Assembly: GCF_027744825.2 (NCBI RefSeq)
Contig: NC_071336.1
Span: 18,906,501-18,970,500 of the forward strand
From: Synchiropus splendidus
Taxonomy: Eukaryota; Chordata; Actinopteri; Syngnathiformes; Callionymidae
Direction: 5' to 3'
DNA: 64,000 nt
How positions within the stretch are numbered: position 1 is the first letter of the stretch; each line of letters opens with the position of its first letter. The position numbers and the translations under genes were made by a program. The notes beneath the pieces were generated by a model, which saw only the letters and a list, made by a program, of their open reading frames with translations, had not been told where the DNA came from and did not search any database. Of this stretch, positions 10,700 through 23,449 are shown one piece after another.

Positions 10700-13470
10700 G
10701 GTGTTTTATTCTGCGGCTCATAAGAGAAATTAAAACTGTCAAACACGCCAGACAAACGTGATGTTATTGATCACAGGCGGAGGAGACAGCGTTTAGAATG
10801 CCTGCGAGATGAATGGATTCTGTTTTGCATGACATCATCTCTTGGGTGAACATTCTCCTGCTCAAATATGTACAGCCCAAAGCCATCACTTTTCATGCAG
10901 ACACTCACTGTTCACGTGATCTGATTCACCAAGCTCCATGTGTGGAGCGTGTTTGAATGTGAGTATGATTTCTGCTATTTGAAGGTTTTTTTCCCAGTCA
11001 GTCTTGTGGTCATGTGACCATCCACTCCAATTTGACATTGTCAACTGTCGACCACTGAAACTATATATTTTTTGCTGTAAATTGTTAGACGTTTGTTTCG
11101 TTTTCACGAGAAAGCGAACTCTTGATCAAAGAGTTGAGTGGTGTGAAATGTAATGATTCACACTAAACAGCAACAGTCACACTAAACCCATCAATGACAA
11201 AATGACAAAATAAGAATCACTATAAAACGTTTTCCAAGAGGTGGGTCCATTAGTGACTTGGCAGCGGACTTGTTTGTATGTACCAAACCATGTACAAATC
11301 TGTTAGTTTGCACTGAAAATACATACAGAGAGAGCTCTCAAGACAGCACATTAATTTGATTTTAAAGCGACCAAAATAGGATGAACACTCCAGTTAGTGT
11401 TTAAGGGCAATTCACTATTTTCTGAAAGAAGGAAATGCAAATTAATGCATTTAACTACTGGTAATGTTTGAAATATTGTTGATTTACATTCAATACATTC
11501 AAACATCTGAATGACATGGTATTTCATATGTGTGGACAGGGATGAAAGAGATGCAGAGAGGAGCCAGGTGAAATGTATCGTGCTTGCGCTGTGGACAGTC
11601 TGCTTCATTGAGAGACAGTTCTTGTCAGCCATCCTCAATTTATGATAAACTAGAAAAGCACTCAGAGAGCACAAACCTCCATCAACCATCAAGCAGCTCC
11701 AGTCCTCCCCAATACAATCTGCCGAAAGGCAAAGCATCCTATCAAATGATAAAAATAAAAATAGTCCCAATTTTAAGGAATCATTTGAAAGGATAAAAGT
11801 AATATTCTTGTGTCCCCTGGTCAAGTCATTCTGAACACAGGCAAAGGAACAATGTTGAAAACTGAAGCTAACTACATAGCACTGCTGAAGTGTGTAGGTT
11901 TGAATTGAAATCATAGATGTACTTGCTTAAAAAAAAAGATTTAGATGTCGAAACAGGTAACCTTCGACGACATGGCGTTATTGTATTGCCACAACTGCAC
12001 ACACCACATACACAATCCTGCCAATGAAAAAGGTCCAGTGTTTTATTTTTGAACCACAAATGCGCTTCCTAATTTCTTTCAAGTTCGAGCTGAAACACTC
12101 ACTTGATCTCTTGACTTCATTAAAATCAGCCGACCACTTCATGTCCCACCCTGCTGGCCTTTCCAGTCCTTGCTGTTGAAAATAAAAGGCTTCAAAGAAA
12201 TGAATGTGTCGATGATCTGCTGGGAGAAACATCACGGTGGTGGACACGCAAATGCAACTCTTAAAGATAGATGAAGAATTACGCCTTCATTTGTCCTTAT
12301 GCGAAGAAAGAAAGTCTTTCTTGCATCCCAACTTGATCTGGATTACATCCTCATGGAGAAGCTTTCTGTTCTAGTCAGTGTATGGAAGGTTTAGTAAGTG
12401 GACGAATGAATGCATGAACGGCTGAAATTGTACTTGCTGAAGCTGTAACATTTGCACAAGCAACATGATAAATCATACTAATCCTCCTAACTTATAGAAA
12501 TCCATCCTTTCAGTCACAAGGTTCAGCCTGACAACTGATCTTGAAATTGTCAGGTAAAGCCATAAAAGTGACAATGTAGCAGCGTGGAGAGCCATAAAGA
12601 TCTTCTCTTATGACTGGTCCCCAGCGGGCCCGTCCCTTTTGAGGGCCGAGGTTATTCAGAAGATGAATCACATGATGCATTTTTAATTTCCCTGCAGTGG
12701 CTCCTGTCCAGGACTCTGTGGGTCAGATGGAAATGAGCAGTGGACAGGCCGGCGACATCAGCAGACGAGGTGCTGAGGCACTTAAGGCTTGATGTACGAC
12801 AGTCATTACCGCAGACAGGTCAGGAGGGAGTCCAGGTCATTCCCGCCACCAAAGAGAAACAGCAGAGGAGGCAGAAAGTGTCTGGCCGCTTTAGAAAGTG
12901 CCACATCTCCTCAGACCTTCAGTGAGAACACACGCGGGGCTCCTGATGTGCAAATGGTCCCCTAAGACAGGCAGGGATTATTACCCATCCTCACCTCTGC
13001 TCTTGTACAGTACACAGGCGCCGTGTGCGCCCTCGCTCCACGTTGCATCACAAATAATGATTTGACATATGTGCCACTTATCAACACGTCTGCAGACAAG
13101 TTGACAAGTCACACATCTATTTTAGCTTGAGGTCGGCTGATTAGTGGTAGAGGCGCGGGGTTGAACGTAGTGGCACTGCTTGCGACGGCGCGGTGTAACT
13201 CCAATTGATCCCGTGGCCAATAACCACCGCTCAACTTTTATGTTTAATGGAATTGCCTAGAGCTAGAAGTGCAGTCTCTGGCTCCTGCAACATAACAAAG
13301 ATGAGGCCTACAGCAAAGAGATGAGATAGAGGCTGAAAGTAAAAACCTCAATAAAGTGATTAGGCAGAACTTATACACGCTTTCTTCTGACTTTTTCTAG
13401 GCTCAGACTTAGTTATAGCGTTGTCTTTGAAAACATTGCATTTCTTCTACTTCACAATACCCCTCTTTGT
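10700..13470. other. Non-coding stretch, few identifiable elements
   Basis: No reading frame is convincing; the 187-codon minus frame at 11351-11914 has no domain-like composition and covers a piece of dispersed repeat. The segment 12600-12760 (containing ATGATGCATTTTTAATTTCC) is a weak regulatory candidate. Nothing else stands out. Confidence 0.45.
11653..11690 (+). repeat. Fragment of dispersed fish repeat (same family as at 55.9 kb)
   Basis: About 30 bases around AGCACTCAGAGAG and CAAACCTCC closely match the start of the longer repeat at 55880-56128. The match decays downstream, so this is an old truncated copy. Confidence 0.5.
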
Positions 13471-13479
13471 TTGAACATT

Positions 13480-13690
13480 TCAAATGGCAGAGTGGTCCGG
13501 CTATGATCGAGAGGTTGCCAGTTCGATCCCAGCTCTTGACAGGTTTGTGCTGTTCTGTCCCTGAGTAAGACCCTTAACCTTGGTCTTGGCACAGCAGATC
13601 ATAGCTACTGACACCAGTGCGTGAATCGTTGTTTTTGGTATGAAGAGCTTTGGTTGGGTGGAAAGCGCCAGCACCAGTTGCAGGTAAGTA
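13480..13690 (+). mobile_element. tRNA-derived SINE
   Basis: The head carries RNA polymerase III promoter boxes: TGGCAGAGTGGT at 13485-13496 fits the A box and AGTTCGATCCC at 13520-13530 fits the B box, with tRNA-like spacing. It continues into a body with TGTCCCTGAGTAAGACCCTT, the word typical of fish V-SINE/CORE-like bodies, and a tail near 13665 with GGGTGGAAAGCGCC, close to LINE-derived tails. The tRNA part cannot fold as a complete tRNA, so this is a SINE and not a tRNA gene. The 3' boundary is uncertain. Confidence 0.7.
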
Positions 13691-14687
13691 CACATGCAGG
13701 ACGTGTCTTTGAAAAAGCTCTTTGCTTGAACATGAATGGCTCTCCTCATAACCTGCAATGTAGCGGTTCATGTCTGAGAGTCTGCGCGCTGTGATAGGTT
13801 TTTTAGTATAGAGAGATTACGGTGAAATCCTGCTCCACACCTGCCACCTTGAAAAACAAATCCACTGAGCCTTCGTAGAAGGGTCTTTAGAAAAAGCCAA
13901 TACAAGTTCCTCTCCATCGAAGCCAAAAACAGGCTTCCTCTCTCTTAAAAAGTCGCTCTGTAAGTTGCCCTACGTATCCAGTACGGTGCGTGATCGATCC
14001 CATGATCCTTTGCGGCTCACATGAATAAGCTAACATGACATCAGGACTAATGACCGAATGAGATCGGGGGTATAGAGGGTTTTGTGTTGCTGCCATGTTT
14101 GTTCCTCCTTACCATTTCATTTTGCACAGACTCCAGATAACTCTTAAAACACAGGAATGCATAAGAATGATGTTGAGCCCATCTTTAACCAGCGTGCTCA
14201 TTATCATTCCAACTTAGTGCACAGCTGCTAGTTGACCACGTGTGAAGCAAAAAGCCGCCGGACGCTGCCTGATATTTGGCCACAGCTTAGATGCAACTGG
14301 GCAGTGGACTGAGCGCTGGGGTCATAATATTTGGGGTGACAGAGAGAGCACATAGATTAGAGCAGTTCCAAGGTGTGAATGTCAATGAACATCCCCGCGT
14401 GTACCTCAAACATGAAGTGAATCTGCTCTGGAGAAAATGTTATTTCTTTTTTTAATCAAACCGAGGAAAGCTAATTGCACGAACCTCGCATTCTGAACGC
14501 AAAGAAGTGTGTCAAGGAGATTCAAGAGCAAAAGAAAGGAATGAAGCAAAATGAAATAATGTACTGGACCACCTCTTGTGCGAGTACAAGCCTGGCATCT
14601 GTGTCAGATGTTGTTAATTAACGTCAGTATGTTCCTCACTGGCACTTGGCTTCCTGTCCTTCATGCAGGGCAGATCATGGAGTAGAA

Positions 14688-14723
<36 letters not shown>
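14688..14723. repeat. (TG)n microsatellite
   Basis: A TG dinucleotide tract interrupted once by CGAG. Confidence 0.9.
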
Positions 14724-15589
14724 TAAGAAGGCTAGTCGCAGCAGTGGCAGGGGGTGTTAATCCCACTCATTATAATTCCAGACTGTGGCCTGACTGGGGA
14801 AAAAAGGACTACAGGCATCAACCTCTCCATCTTATCAATATGTATTTCCCTCTTTTCACCTCCCCGAGTGGCCCCTGACTTCCATGTGTCTGCGCTGACC
14901 TACATCCCTGTCTCTGCCTTGTTGTCATCTGGTGCCGGTCAGCCTGGCGACTGGTGACTGCACATTGCAGCGTGGATGGAGGACACCAAGAAAAGTCTAT
15001 TCATTTAACATCACAGCATCCTGCTTCAGGTTTCCTCATCCAGAGTCCGGAATAATGGAAACACACCTGGTAATAAATCAGTTTTCCAATTCATTCGACA
15101 TGGATTTGGTAACCAAGCTCATATATTCATATAGACCACCTTACATTATGTACAGCTATTTGTAAAATAGTTTTTGCTTGCAAAAAAGGCATCTGAGCAT
15201 TATATTACATTTCCTGAGAATTGCTAGTGAAAAGTGAAGAAAAAACAATGTCAGCTTTTAAAGCAACAGATACCTTCCTTTAGCGTGCGCTCACCTGATG
15301 CGCTCAAGTTGTCGGCGGAGACCCAACACACCCAAACATCAAACTACCAATGGGATTTTAACTGAAAGCAGAGAGAAGGAAGTGGAAAAGTCTTGGGATG
15401 TCATTTAAGGTAAAACCCAGCACAAGAACTGAAGGGTTTTATATAAAGATCAGATGACTTACCACTGTATTTATTCAGCGAGTTCTGCTTGTATGTTTTG
15501 CCGTGTCTTTGGGGGAATGCAGGACATTAAAGACGGTAAATTATTTTTAATGCTTGCACAAAAATAATAGGCCATTTCCTAAATGATGT

Positions 15590-15800
15590 GGCATGCTGGT
15601 GCCGGAGATCATCAGGACGCCTGTTCTGCCTCCCTGTTGATCAGCTAATTTGAGGCTGAGCGCACCTGGTGTGTGTTATTGCGTGCACAAATGCACAAAC
15701 GGCGCTCTGTCTGCTGGGTTTGGTTATAAGCCATGCGGAGCCACGGTATACTGACGGTGTTAGCATTAACAGGCTATTAAAATGAGGAAGGATGAAGTCA
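15590..15800. promoter_or_regulatory. Enhancer-like non-coding block (candidate CNE)
   Basis: This is a low-repeat block with mixed motifs: TGATCAGCTAATTTGAGG near 15637, CACCTGG near 15664 and TTAGCATTAACAGGCTATTA near 15760. The flanks are AT-rich and featureless. Conservation is inferred, not shown. Confidence 0.25.
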
Positions 15801-16979
15801 GTTGATGGACTAAATGGGAGACTGGAAGGATAAAGGATGAAGTTTTTGTGTCACAGATTTAGCAGACTGTTCCACAAACAGACAGGTTCCACAAATGGTG
15901 AGTAAATCTCTGTGGATTCTGAGCTCAATGCTTTGTGGATTCAATGCTTTGGTCAACTTTGTAATCATAGAAAAGATCGAAAATATAAACACAATAGAGA
16001 ACAAAATGTTTGAAGACTCTGAGGTTTTCTTTGTGTGGACGAATGGAGCTGTTGCAGTGGAAGGTTTTACATTGTCACCAAACACTGTTTTCTGATGGAT
16101 CATACACTTGTGGATGCCCAATCTGGGCATTCATTCACCACATACATGAATAAATTCACCAGCATTTCGCACCTTTCCAGATTTTATGAGTCTTCTTTGT
16201 ATCATCAAATCCAATATTTACATCGCGGCTTGGTCCGGGCTACTCAAAGTTGGGGACTGGACTCTAAAACAGCTTGAGACGGACAGCTGAATGGACTGCT
16301 TGGGGACCCCACTGGGGCTTGTTTCCAGCGATCCATACCCGCTGGTTAAAGTGAGGCAGCTCCAACATGCAGATGTTAGAAAGATCTAGAACAAGAAAAG
16401 CTCTCAAACCTTTTAAAGGTCTACAGAGGGCGGCGACGGTTACGGTTCAGGCTGCCACACTTTTTGTGTTTATCACGTTCACCTGCTTGGCTTCGCATCA
16501 GCGGGTGCATCGGTTTATCTTTTCAACAGGTTTTTGGGTTACTGAGGACAGCAAATCAGCGGAGGAGAGCCCAGTTTGGGGTGGCGGCACACCTCGATCC
16601 TAATTTCAGGGTTAGCAGAAGGCCCGACAGGAGCGCACCATCGCCATGGCAACAGTTAACAGCTAAAAGGACTGCCTACAATCTGATAGGGGCCTCAAAT
16701 AATCAGCCGTCTTGACACACAGTCGGCTACAGGAATCCTTTTCAACATGGAAAGCTGTTAAATCTTGCAAACCGATGTGCATGCAATCTCCGACAGTACA
16801 TTTAATAATCGAGCAAAGCCTTTCTTATACACCCCGAGATCTCATCTTCAAGCGTGGATGAAAAGCTGGGCGTTATTTAGCATTCACACACTGTCACTCA
16901 GGAACGCACTTTTCTCATTTCAACATTTGGTTTTTCTCTCTCTGAACCAAATTTCCTTCACATCCATTGTCTGTTTTTT

Positions 16980-17400
16980 TTTGCCTCCTTCCAGTGCACT
17001 CGTAATACCGGAGGCGAATGAGGAATACGGGAGTAGATTGCAAATTGTAGCGAGGAAGTGACAGTCAGTCAACGGCGACCGCAATATACGTTCCATCAGG
17101 ATCTAGTCAATTTATCAGTGGAGAGATGTTATTAGCTTCCAGGATCGCTGCTACCGCTTGAGCATGCTGGTATTTCCCTCCCCATCAGCCGCCTTTATAT
17201 TTTTAGATGTTCTCCATGTGAGTACACTGGCCTCAATATCAAACATTTTAAATGATGCTTGAAATACCAGTCACTTGACTTTGATGTCACAGGCAATTAA
17301 ATCCAACCTTACCCCTTCTCCACCGTTAATAACAGCAATCTCGCTAGGCCCGGTGCCTAATTAATATGTGCTATTTGTCACTTTGCCTTGACACATGTAT
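16980..17400. promoter_or_regulatory. Enhancer-like non-coding block (candidate CNE)
   Basis: The sequence is low-repeat and information-rich across more than 400 bases, including TTATTAGCTTCC near 17128, GGCAATTAAATCC near 17292 and CCTAATTAATATG near 17357. No splice-bounded frame is convincing. The texture is that of a vertebrate developmental enhancer; this is inference. Confidence 0.3.
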
Positions 17401-17407
17401 ATCAAAG

Positions 17408-17457
17408 TGGGGGTGGGGACAGCGGCTTGAGGGGAGCGGAGGGGGTGGTAGGCGGTG
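17408..17457 (+). other. G-rich tract
   Basis: Runs GGGGG, GGGG, GGGG and GGGGG are spread over 50 bases with two long loops, so G-quadruplex potential is moderate. Confidence 0.35.
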
Positions 17458-17913
17458 GAGGACAGTATTGTAGGTATGCGCCTGATGGAAGGGGCTGCCT
17501 GATGCCTTGAAGGTGAGGCGACATGTGATGGGGATGCTGATCTGAATCTTAATCTTTAGATCAGTCGACCAAGAGGAGCGACTGACCTTTCTACAGTCTT
17601 CATTTAAAACTCTAACGTCATGACACCGGCAGCTCTGTAGATCACTTGTTGTCTAAAATACTTTGTTAAAAGAATAATAAAGCAGAGATCCTTCACCACG
17701 TTCTCAGCCCCTTCACATCCTTGATAGGTCAGTTTTCCTTTGGTGCATTGATGCGGCATGTTTCATCAGACTGTGGGATTTATTTTCCTGGTTTCTTTTC
17801 TAAATTTGTTTTAAAATAAGCATTTTCTTTTCAAGATCTTAGCAATATAAATGTATATTTTTATGATTTAGAAATCACTGCAGTACACACCTGAAGAATA
17901 ACAATATCACTGT

Positions 17914-17916
<3 letters not shown>

Positions 17917-17971
<55 letters not shown>

Positions 17972-17978
17972 GTGTGTG
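17917..17978. repeat. (TG)n microsatellite
   Basis: A nearly perfect TG repeat of about 31 units with one CG interruption. Confidence 0.95.
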
Positions 17979-19039
17979 AGCCCTGGCATCTTACAACTTG
18001 GTTGTCTCTGAAAAAGTACAACAGCTGATGTGTATTATCGGGGCCTTCATAAGACCAATGTGTGTTGGCAAGTTATTGTTTTTCCAAGTGAAATATTCAA
18101 CTTTGATATCAAGGTCTGCTGATATTGATAAAGGTCTGCTGTAAATGAGCAAAATCTTCTGGGAAGGGAGTGAATTTATTCACCTCATTTGTATATTGTG
18201 ACGTCACCTGGCAGCGGCCATATTGGATCACACTTTTACAGTGGTTACCTGGTGGCTCTTCCTTGTGCTTGATGGCAATGCATCCTCCATGCTCACTCTC
18301 TGTTTGGATCAACAAAAGTGATGAATAAAAAAAGACAAAGGATTTAATTTTAATACAAATTGAGATCAAAATTTCATATAACATTATTTAATAAACAAAC
18401 AAAAAAAATGTAAATCATGAACAGGCAGTTCGATGTCATGCCACAAAATTAAAACCAGTTAGAGGGCAGCATGTGGTCCATGGTCCACAGTAAATATTCA
18501 TAGTATTAGTGAGTTGAAATCTTTCGCAGAGTTGATCATGATATAATGACACATGCATGACAGCAATGCAGATGAGTCACATGAGATAATAATCGAGGGA
18601 AGAACTCTAGTTATTGACTGGTATTTTACTACTTTTGTACGCGATCGGCATGTGGTGTGATGTTTTTACTCTCCTTTAAGCCAGGAGTTACTCTGCTCCA
18701 CTGAATTCCCGCAGTATTAAAAGAAGGCATATTTTTGAGCAATGAAATCAGTGAGGCATGTTTTTGTACGTGTGACAAGGCCACAAAGTTGTCATCTAAA
18801 TCCAAGCACAAAAGGAGTGGCGACTTGAGATGTAATGAGAGTGGTGCCGATGCCAGGACTCAGTGGGGTCAGTGGCCCAGTCATAAAGCCTCAGTGTACA
18901 TCTCCCCTCCCCACCTCCACACACCCCCGCCCCCGTCATATAGTTACTGGCCGAGCCCTTGTGCCAAGTGCGACCAGACTCTCACATCTGCTCCGAAAAT
19001 GGATTGTATCCTAGAGCCCTCTGAGTCAAGGATTCACTT

Positions 19040-19480
19040 GTAAAGAATGCAGTTTTATTGGATGAACAGACTAATGTAGCGTGCAATGTAGTTGCACAAG
19101 CATTTTATGCCACATTGAATGAGTCAATTAATTTGCATAATTCAAACGAGCGTATACCGCCACGATGACAGCACGGCCAGGCTTCTTGGCTACTCTCTTC
19201 CCTTTCTTCTGCCTTTGATAAATCCATCATTCTGGCCATATCATTAATTACATTTATGACCATTTCAACCTACAGGCCCAGCGACGCCCTGCGACAACCT
19301 GGCACCGGCGTCTTCGCCGTCTGACGAAGCCCCGGTGATTTAGAGAACACCTTCACCGAGAGCCGGAGCCTAGGGCTGAATAAAATTAATATTTTGTTTC
19401 CCATCTGGTGGAATCAGCAGAATTAATGAGGGAAGGAGGCCCTTAGCTACACAGACTACCAGGGATCAATCTGCCTCTCT
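19040..19480. promoter_or_regulatory. Enhancer-like block with POU octamer and homeodomain sites
   Basis: CAATTAATTTGCATAATTC (19126-19144) combines a TAAT-type homeodomain word with a perfect octamer ATTTGCAT at 19131-19138. A TCF-like CTTTGAT is at 19213-19219, TCATTAATTACATTTATG at 19241-19258 and AAAATTAATATT near 19382. There is no reading frame and no repeat. The motif density is what is seen in early neural or mesodermal enhancers; conservation is inferred. Confidence 0.4.
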
Positions 19481-19520
19481 CTGCTGGTTGCTACTGTTTG
19501 CTGGAGGTGCGCGTGGAATC

Positions 19521-19556
19521 GGGGGCAGGGCGGCGCGGAGGGGTGGGTGAGACGGG
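19521..19556 (+). other. G-quadruplex-prone run
   Basis: GGGGG, GGG, GGGG, GGG and GGGG follow one another with loops of 2, 9, 1 and 6 bases, meeting relaxed G-quadruplex rules on the plus strand. Confidence 0.45.
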
Positions 19557-19639
19557 GAAGACAGTGGGTTGCTGCTGTCAGCAACATTTCACCATGAAGA
19601 TCACTACTGTAAATGAATGATTACAGCAGTGCCAGTCAC

Positions 19640-19910
19640 TCCCAGCCACCCTGACAGACAGCAGCGCTCCTTGCTCACCAGCCTGCTGATTAATTCCGCG
19701 GCCTGTCTGTCTGTCTGCGCCTCTGTCACTTGTTTACAGCCTCTAATTGAATTGCAGTCTTGGAGCTTGCTGGCGTGAAGTGCCTGTTCTACAGCGCGGA
19801 CGGGCCAGTTTTATGCAAATGGCTCAATATTACGGGCTGCATGTGGTTTTTGTCATCCTGTGCATGCAAGGGTCAGAGGGGCTTTTGATGCTGTCAAAAC
19901 AGGATGAGGG
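19640..19910. promoter_or_regulatory. Enhancer-like block with second POU octamer
   Basis: It contains CTGATTAATTCCG near 19684, CTAATTGAATTGC near 19742 and a perfect octamer ATGCAAAT at 19813-19820, in unique GC-balanced sequence. Only about 160 bases separate it from the previous block, so both may be parts of one regulatory unit. Confidence 0.35.
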
Positions 19911-20229
19911 GGGTGTGAAAGTACCACACTGATGGGGACGTATTACCGCAGATCAGAGGGATGGTGTTGGGCTTGGAGAATGGCTGTAATGCAGCAGCGA
20001 AGAAGCACCTTTCTACTTTCACATTTGATTCATTAAAAGGGAATAGTAGTGAACAAAAGAGCTATCGAGCAGAAAAGCCATCGTAGTTTACCGTCACGTT
20101 CATTCTTTTCAGCTTCAGGAAAATCCAGTCGAGACGAGAGCACAGGATTTGGACGGCATGAGGGAGAAGTGATGCATTTCCTTCTGCTAGTGAGGGCTAA
20201 AGTTAACTTTCACATCATAACCTCAGAGT

Positions 20230-22680
20230 GAGAGGAGTCTTATCGACTAATCTACGTAGTTTAAGCTTGCTGTTACATAGTAGTTAACTACAGTTAGAAC
20301 TGCGATATCCAGAAATTCAAATACATTTTTGTTTTAGTCTTTATTCAGGTATAAAAAATAAAAAAATAAAAGCAACAATTATCATGATATGTGGGTGAAA
20401 TAAGTTTCACATTTATTTACATTTTCACGAGATGCACACTCAAGAGCACCATGTCATGAACAGAAAAGTGTTGTGAAGATTGAACTCAAGACTTTGATGT
20501 CCACCATTTCACAGAAAAAAAAAAATTATACTGACATCTAATGGCAGTCGCAGTATCCAAACATTGTTAGCTGCTACAGTTATGTATGCCGCCTTTGTGA
20601 ATGAAAGATGAGCTACACATTAGCCATCCAGATGATAACAAAATGACCTCGGCGACCTCATTTGTCAATGGAAACAGTGCTCATGAATAATAATCTTGAT
20701 AAATGACAAGTGAATATGTTTCAAGTGCAATAGCATTACACGAGCCACCAGAATACCCTGGACATCAGCGGCACAATTCCATGTGAAAGGGACCGGTGAA
20801 GACCATGTTCATCGAGTCTATTTATTGGTTGCAAGCGGTGGACTTAATTTGGTGAATCATAAGATCAGAGCTCCAGACAAAGACCGCTCTCCCACAGTGA
20901 CGTCCAATGTGGGCACCCTGTTTCCTCCTTCTCCTGCCCCATATGTGTGCGCCTGTCTCTGTGTCTACACGTTTGTGTGTAGCTCCCCCCCGCCGTCGTC
21001 TGTCCTGTATGCTCCACGCAGCGTTTTGCCGCCTGGAGAAGGTGGTAGTCGTCTCTTTGAAGTATCACTTCAATTACAGGGTTTAACCCCACAGGTCAGC
21101 CCTTGATTATTTACACAAAGCTGGTGTAATTCTGCTGGAAAGCTTCGCCTTTGCCATGAATACAAAGCTGGCTCCACTCTAATGGAGTGAATTTCACACC
21201 AACAACCGTTGGGCTTTGACCTGTGTCTGATATCAGAGAGTTCTACCTGACAGTGCTTATGATGAAAATCCAATGAGGACAGGTTGATTAAAATAGAGTT
21301 GATGTGTGTGTCAGCCCTTGAAAGGGAAGTCTCTCCCTTTATTATCTTTATTATCGCCAAATCTTTGGGTGCAAAAAATAATTCAAATGAGGTGTCAATC
21401 TGATTTTAGTAGGGTTACTTTAATCTACGTTCCTTTAATACATTTTATTTTGAGTTTCCATTGTTCGCATAGTTTTCATGATTTGACCTTTGATGTCAAC
21501 ATGATCCTCTACTGTCATAAAATTCCCATAATATTGCAACAAAAATGAGTCTTTGCATTTATCATAATGGTAATTGATTCACAATATACAGGTGAATACT
21601 GGATTGACTATGATTGTTTTGTGCGACATTTGTTACAATGGGCCGTAGATCATGTCAATCAAACACAAGGCTTGCAGGGCACAGCAGGCCCAACTGGTAG
21701 ATGGGAGACAATGAGCAAAACATTGTAGAGCTGGACATGAGAAAGAGACGGTTGTGAAGGAAGAAACAACGAAGGATGTCTGGGAGGTTTAGGTGGCGGA
21801 GGGGTACTACTTATGGCAGCACACGATGGGATATGTAGAAGAAGAAGGAAAAAAGATGTGATGAAACTATGAAAGACAGTGAAATACTGAAAATCTATCT
21901 CAAACTAAATCCTCACCTGAGAAAATACAAAATTGTTGTTTTAATTTAAGTATATTTTCACATGATAAACATACTTTTCAGTGGTGTTGTTCACTAATAC
22001 GCTGATATTATTGTTTCTTTTTTTTCTTTTTAATTTATTTATAGTCTGATAAAAGCCACAATGGTCAAATATGCTATCGCCGCACACACTAGCCAAAAAC
22101 GTATTCTCCACCAAAAGTGGCCTCTTCAGAATGTGTATTTTTCTGGATTGACAGCTTTGTGCACCTTTTATTTGCCTGATTTAACTGGTAAATCGGAGCC
22201 ATCTTGCCGAAATTGTTAGTAAATAATAGATAGCTTTGCTGATCAAAATGCTGTTTACTTACTCTTTGCTCAGCTGGAGGCCTTCCCTAGTCTTGTTTTC
22301 TTTTTTTCACAAGGTTCAGTGGGGGGCAGCTCCAAGTGTTGCTATCACTCCTTCTTAAATAATATAAACAAGAGAACAACAGAGAATAGTTCAAGTCATC
22401 TTCCCGGGTTGTTCATTCCCGGCTAGATGGCTCTCATTCGCTGGAGCATGAGGCGTGCAATGAAAATACAAGGGTCCTCTTCCTCCTGCAAGCCCGGTGC
22501 TCACCATCGTCATAAAAGTTGCAACCGCCAACTCAGGTGGAAGAATGTTGCAGAGCAAAAGATGTATTCAATAAATAGAGACGGACAGCATGGGGCCGGG
22601 GAAAAGTGTGCATGAGACGAATGGAATAATGGAGAAGGTAGATGGAGCATGGGCGTACATTAAACAGCAGTGTTTGATGC
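20230..22680. other. Non-coding stretch, nothing firmly identified
   Basis: AT-rich with short A runs. A possible weaker CTCF-like word, TCAGTGGGGGGCAG, lies at 22316-22329 (12 of 14 core positions). No reading frame is convincing. Confidence 0.45.
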
Positions 22681-23449
22681 CTGTGAGAAGGAGTGCACCG
22701 CTGGGAATGGAGCTCTTAACTAGCAGTGTTGTTTCCTTTCAATTTAAAGGACAAGCAAAGGCTCATATATCATTTTTTTTTCTGTTGAAGAAGGACATTA
22801 ACACCATTGTTCTCAGTTTAATTGGCAATACCAGAGACAACCAACATGTATATTCATTTCAATGTCAATTATGAAGAATAAAAATAAAATAAAAAGAAAT
22901 TTAAAAAAAGAAAAAAGGGAGGAAGAGAATGGAGACGACAGCACCCTAGCAAGAGCCTGAAGGGTTGAAAATGAGGGGACAGGGATCGCAGCAGTTCCAG
23001 CCCTACTACTTCTCCCCATTGCAATAACAAATCAACTAGCATTGTTCACAAAGCGAAAGTGAGTTTTCAGAATTTCATCGTGCATCACTTCAGAAATCGT
23101 TAAATCTGTTTAGCACAGAAGTGTCATCTTTGTTCTCATCCGTTTTCCTTTTGAAAGAGGGGACTTGAATTCAACCCTCCTCCGATAACTACGTTGTTTT
23201 CTCTCCAACCACCATGTAAAGGTAGGTAGTTAGGAGGAAAAGTTCCAATACATGAGCGCTGTTGGAGGAGTAATGTGCTTGTAGAAGCACAAGAAACTTC
23301 AACTCTGTCAACTTCGACCCATGATTTGTGAGACACTCGCATCCCTGCGACAAAAAAAATAATATTTCGCTTCCGTCTGATTGTGCTTCATGGCATCGCT
23401 TCATGGCGCTATTGGCTTTGATGAAATCGACATGTAGCAATCCCACTGT

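Noticed and set aside
11351..11914. 187-codon minus-strand frame
   Set aside because: No motif, skewed composition, and it overlaps a fragment of a dispersed repeat.
13480..13560. tRNA gene
   Set aside because: A and B boxes are present, but the arms do not pair and the sequence runs into a SINE body.
18263..18273. TTGTGCTTGAT, the first 11 bases of miR-218
   Set aside because: The rest of the mature sequence does not match and no hairpin partner is nearby.
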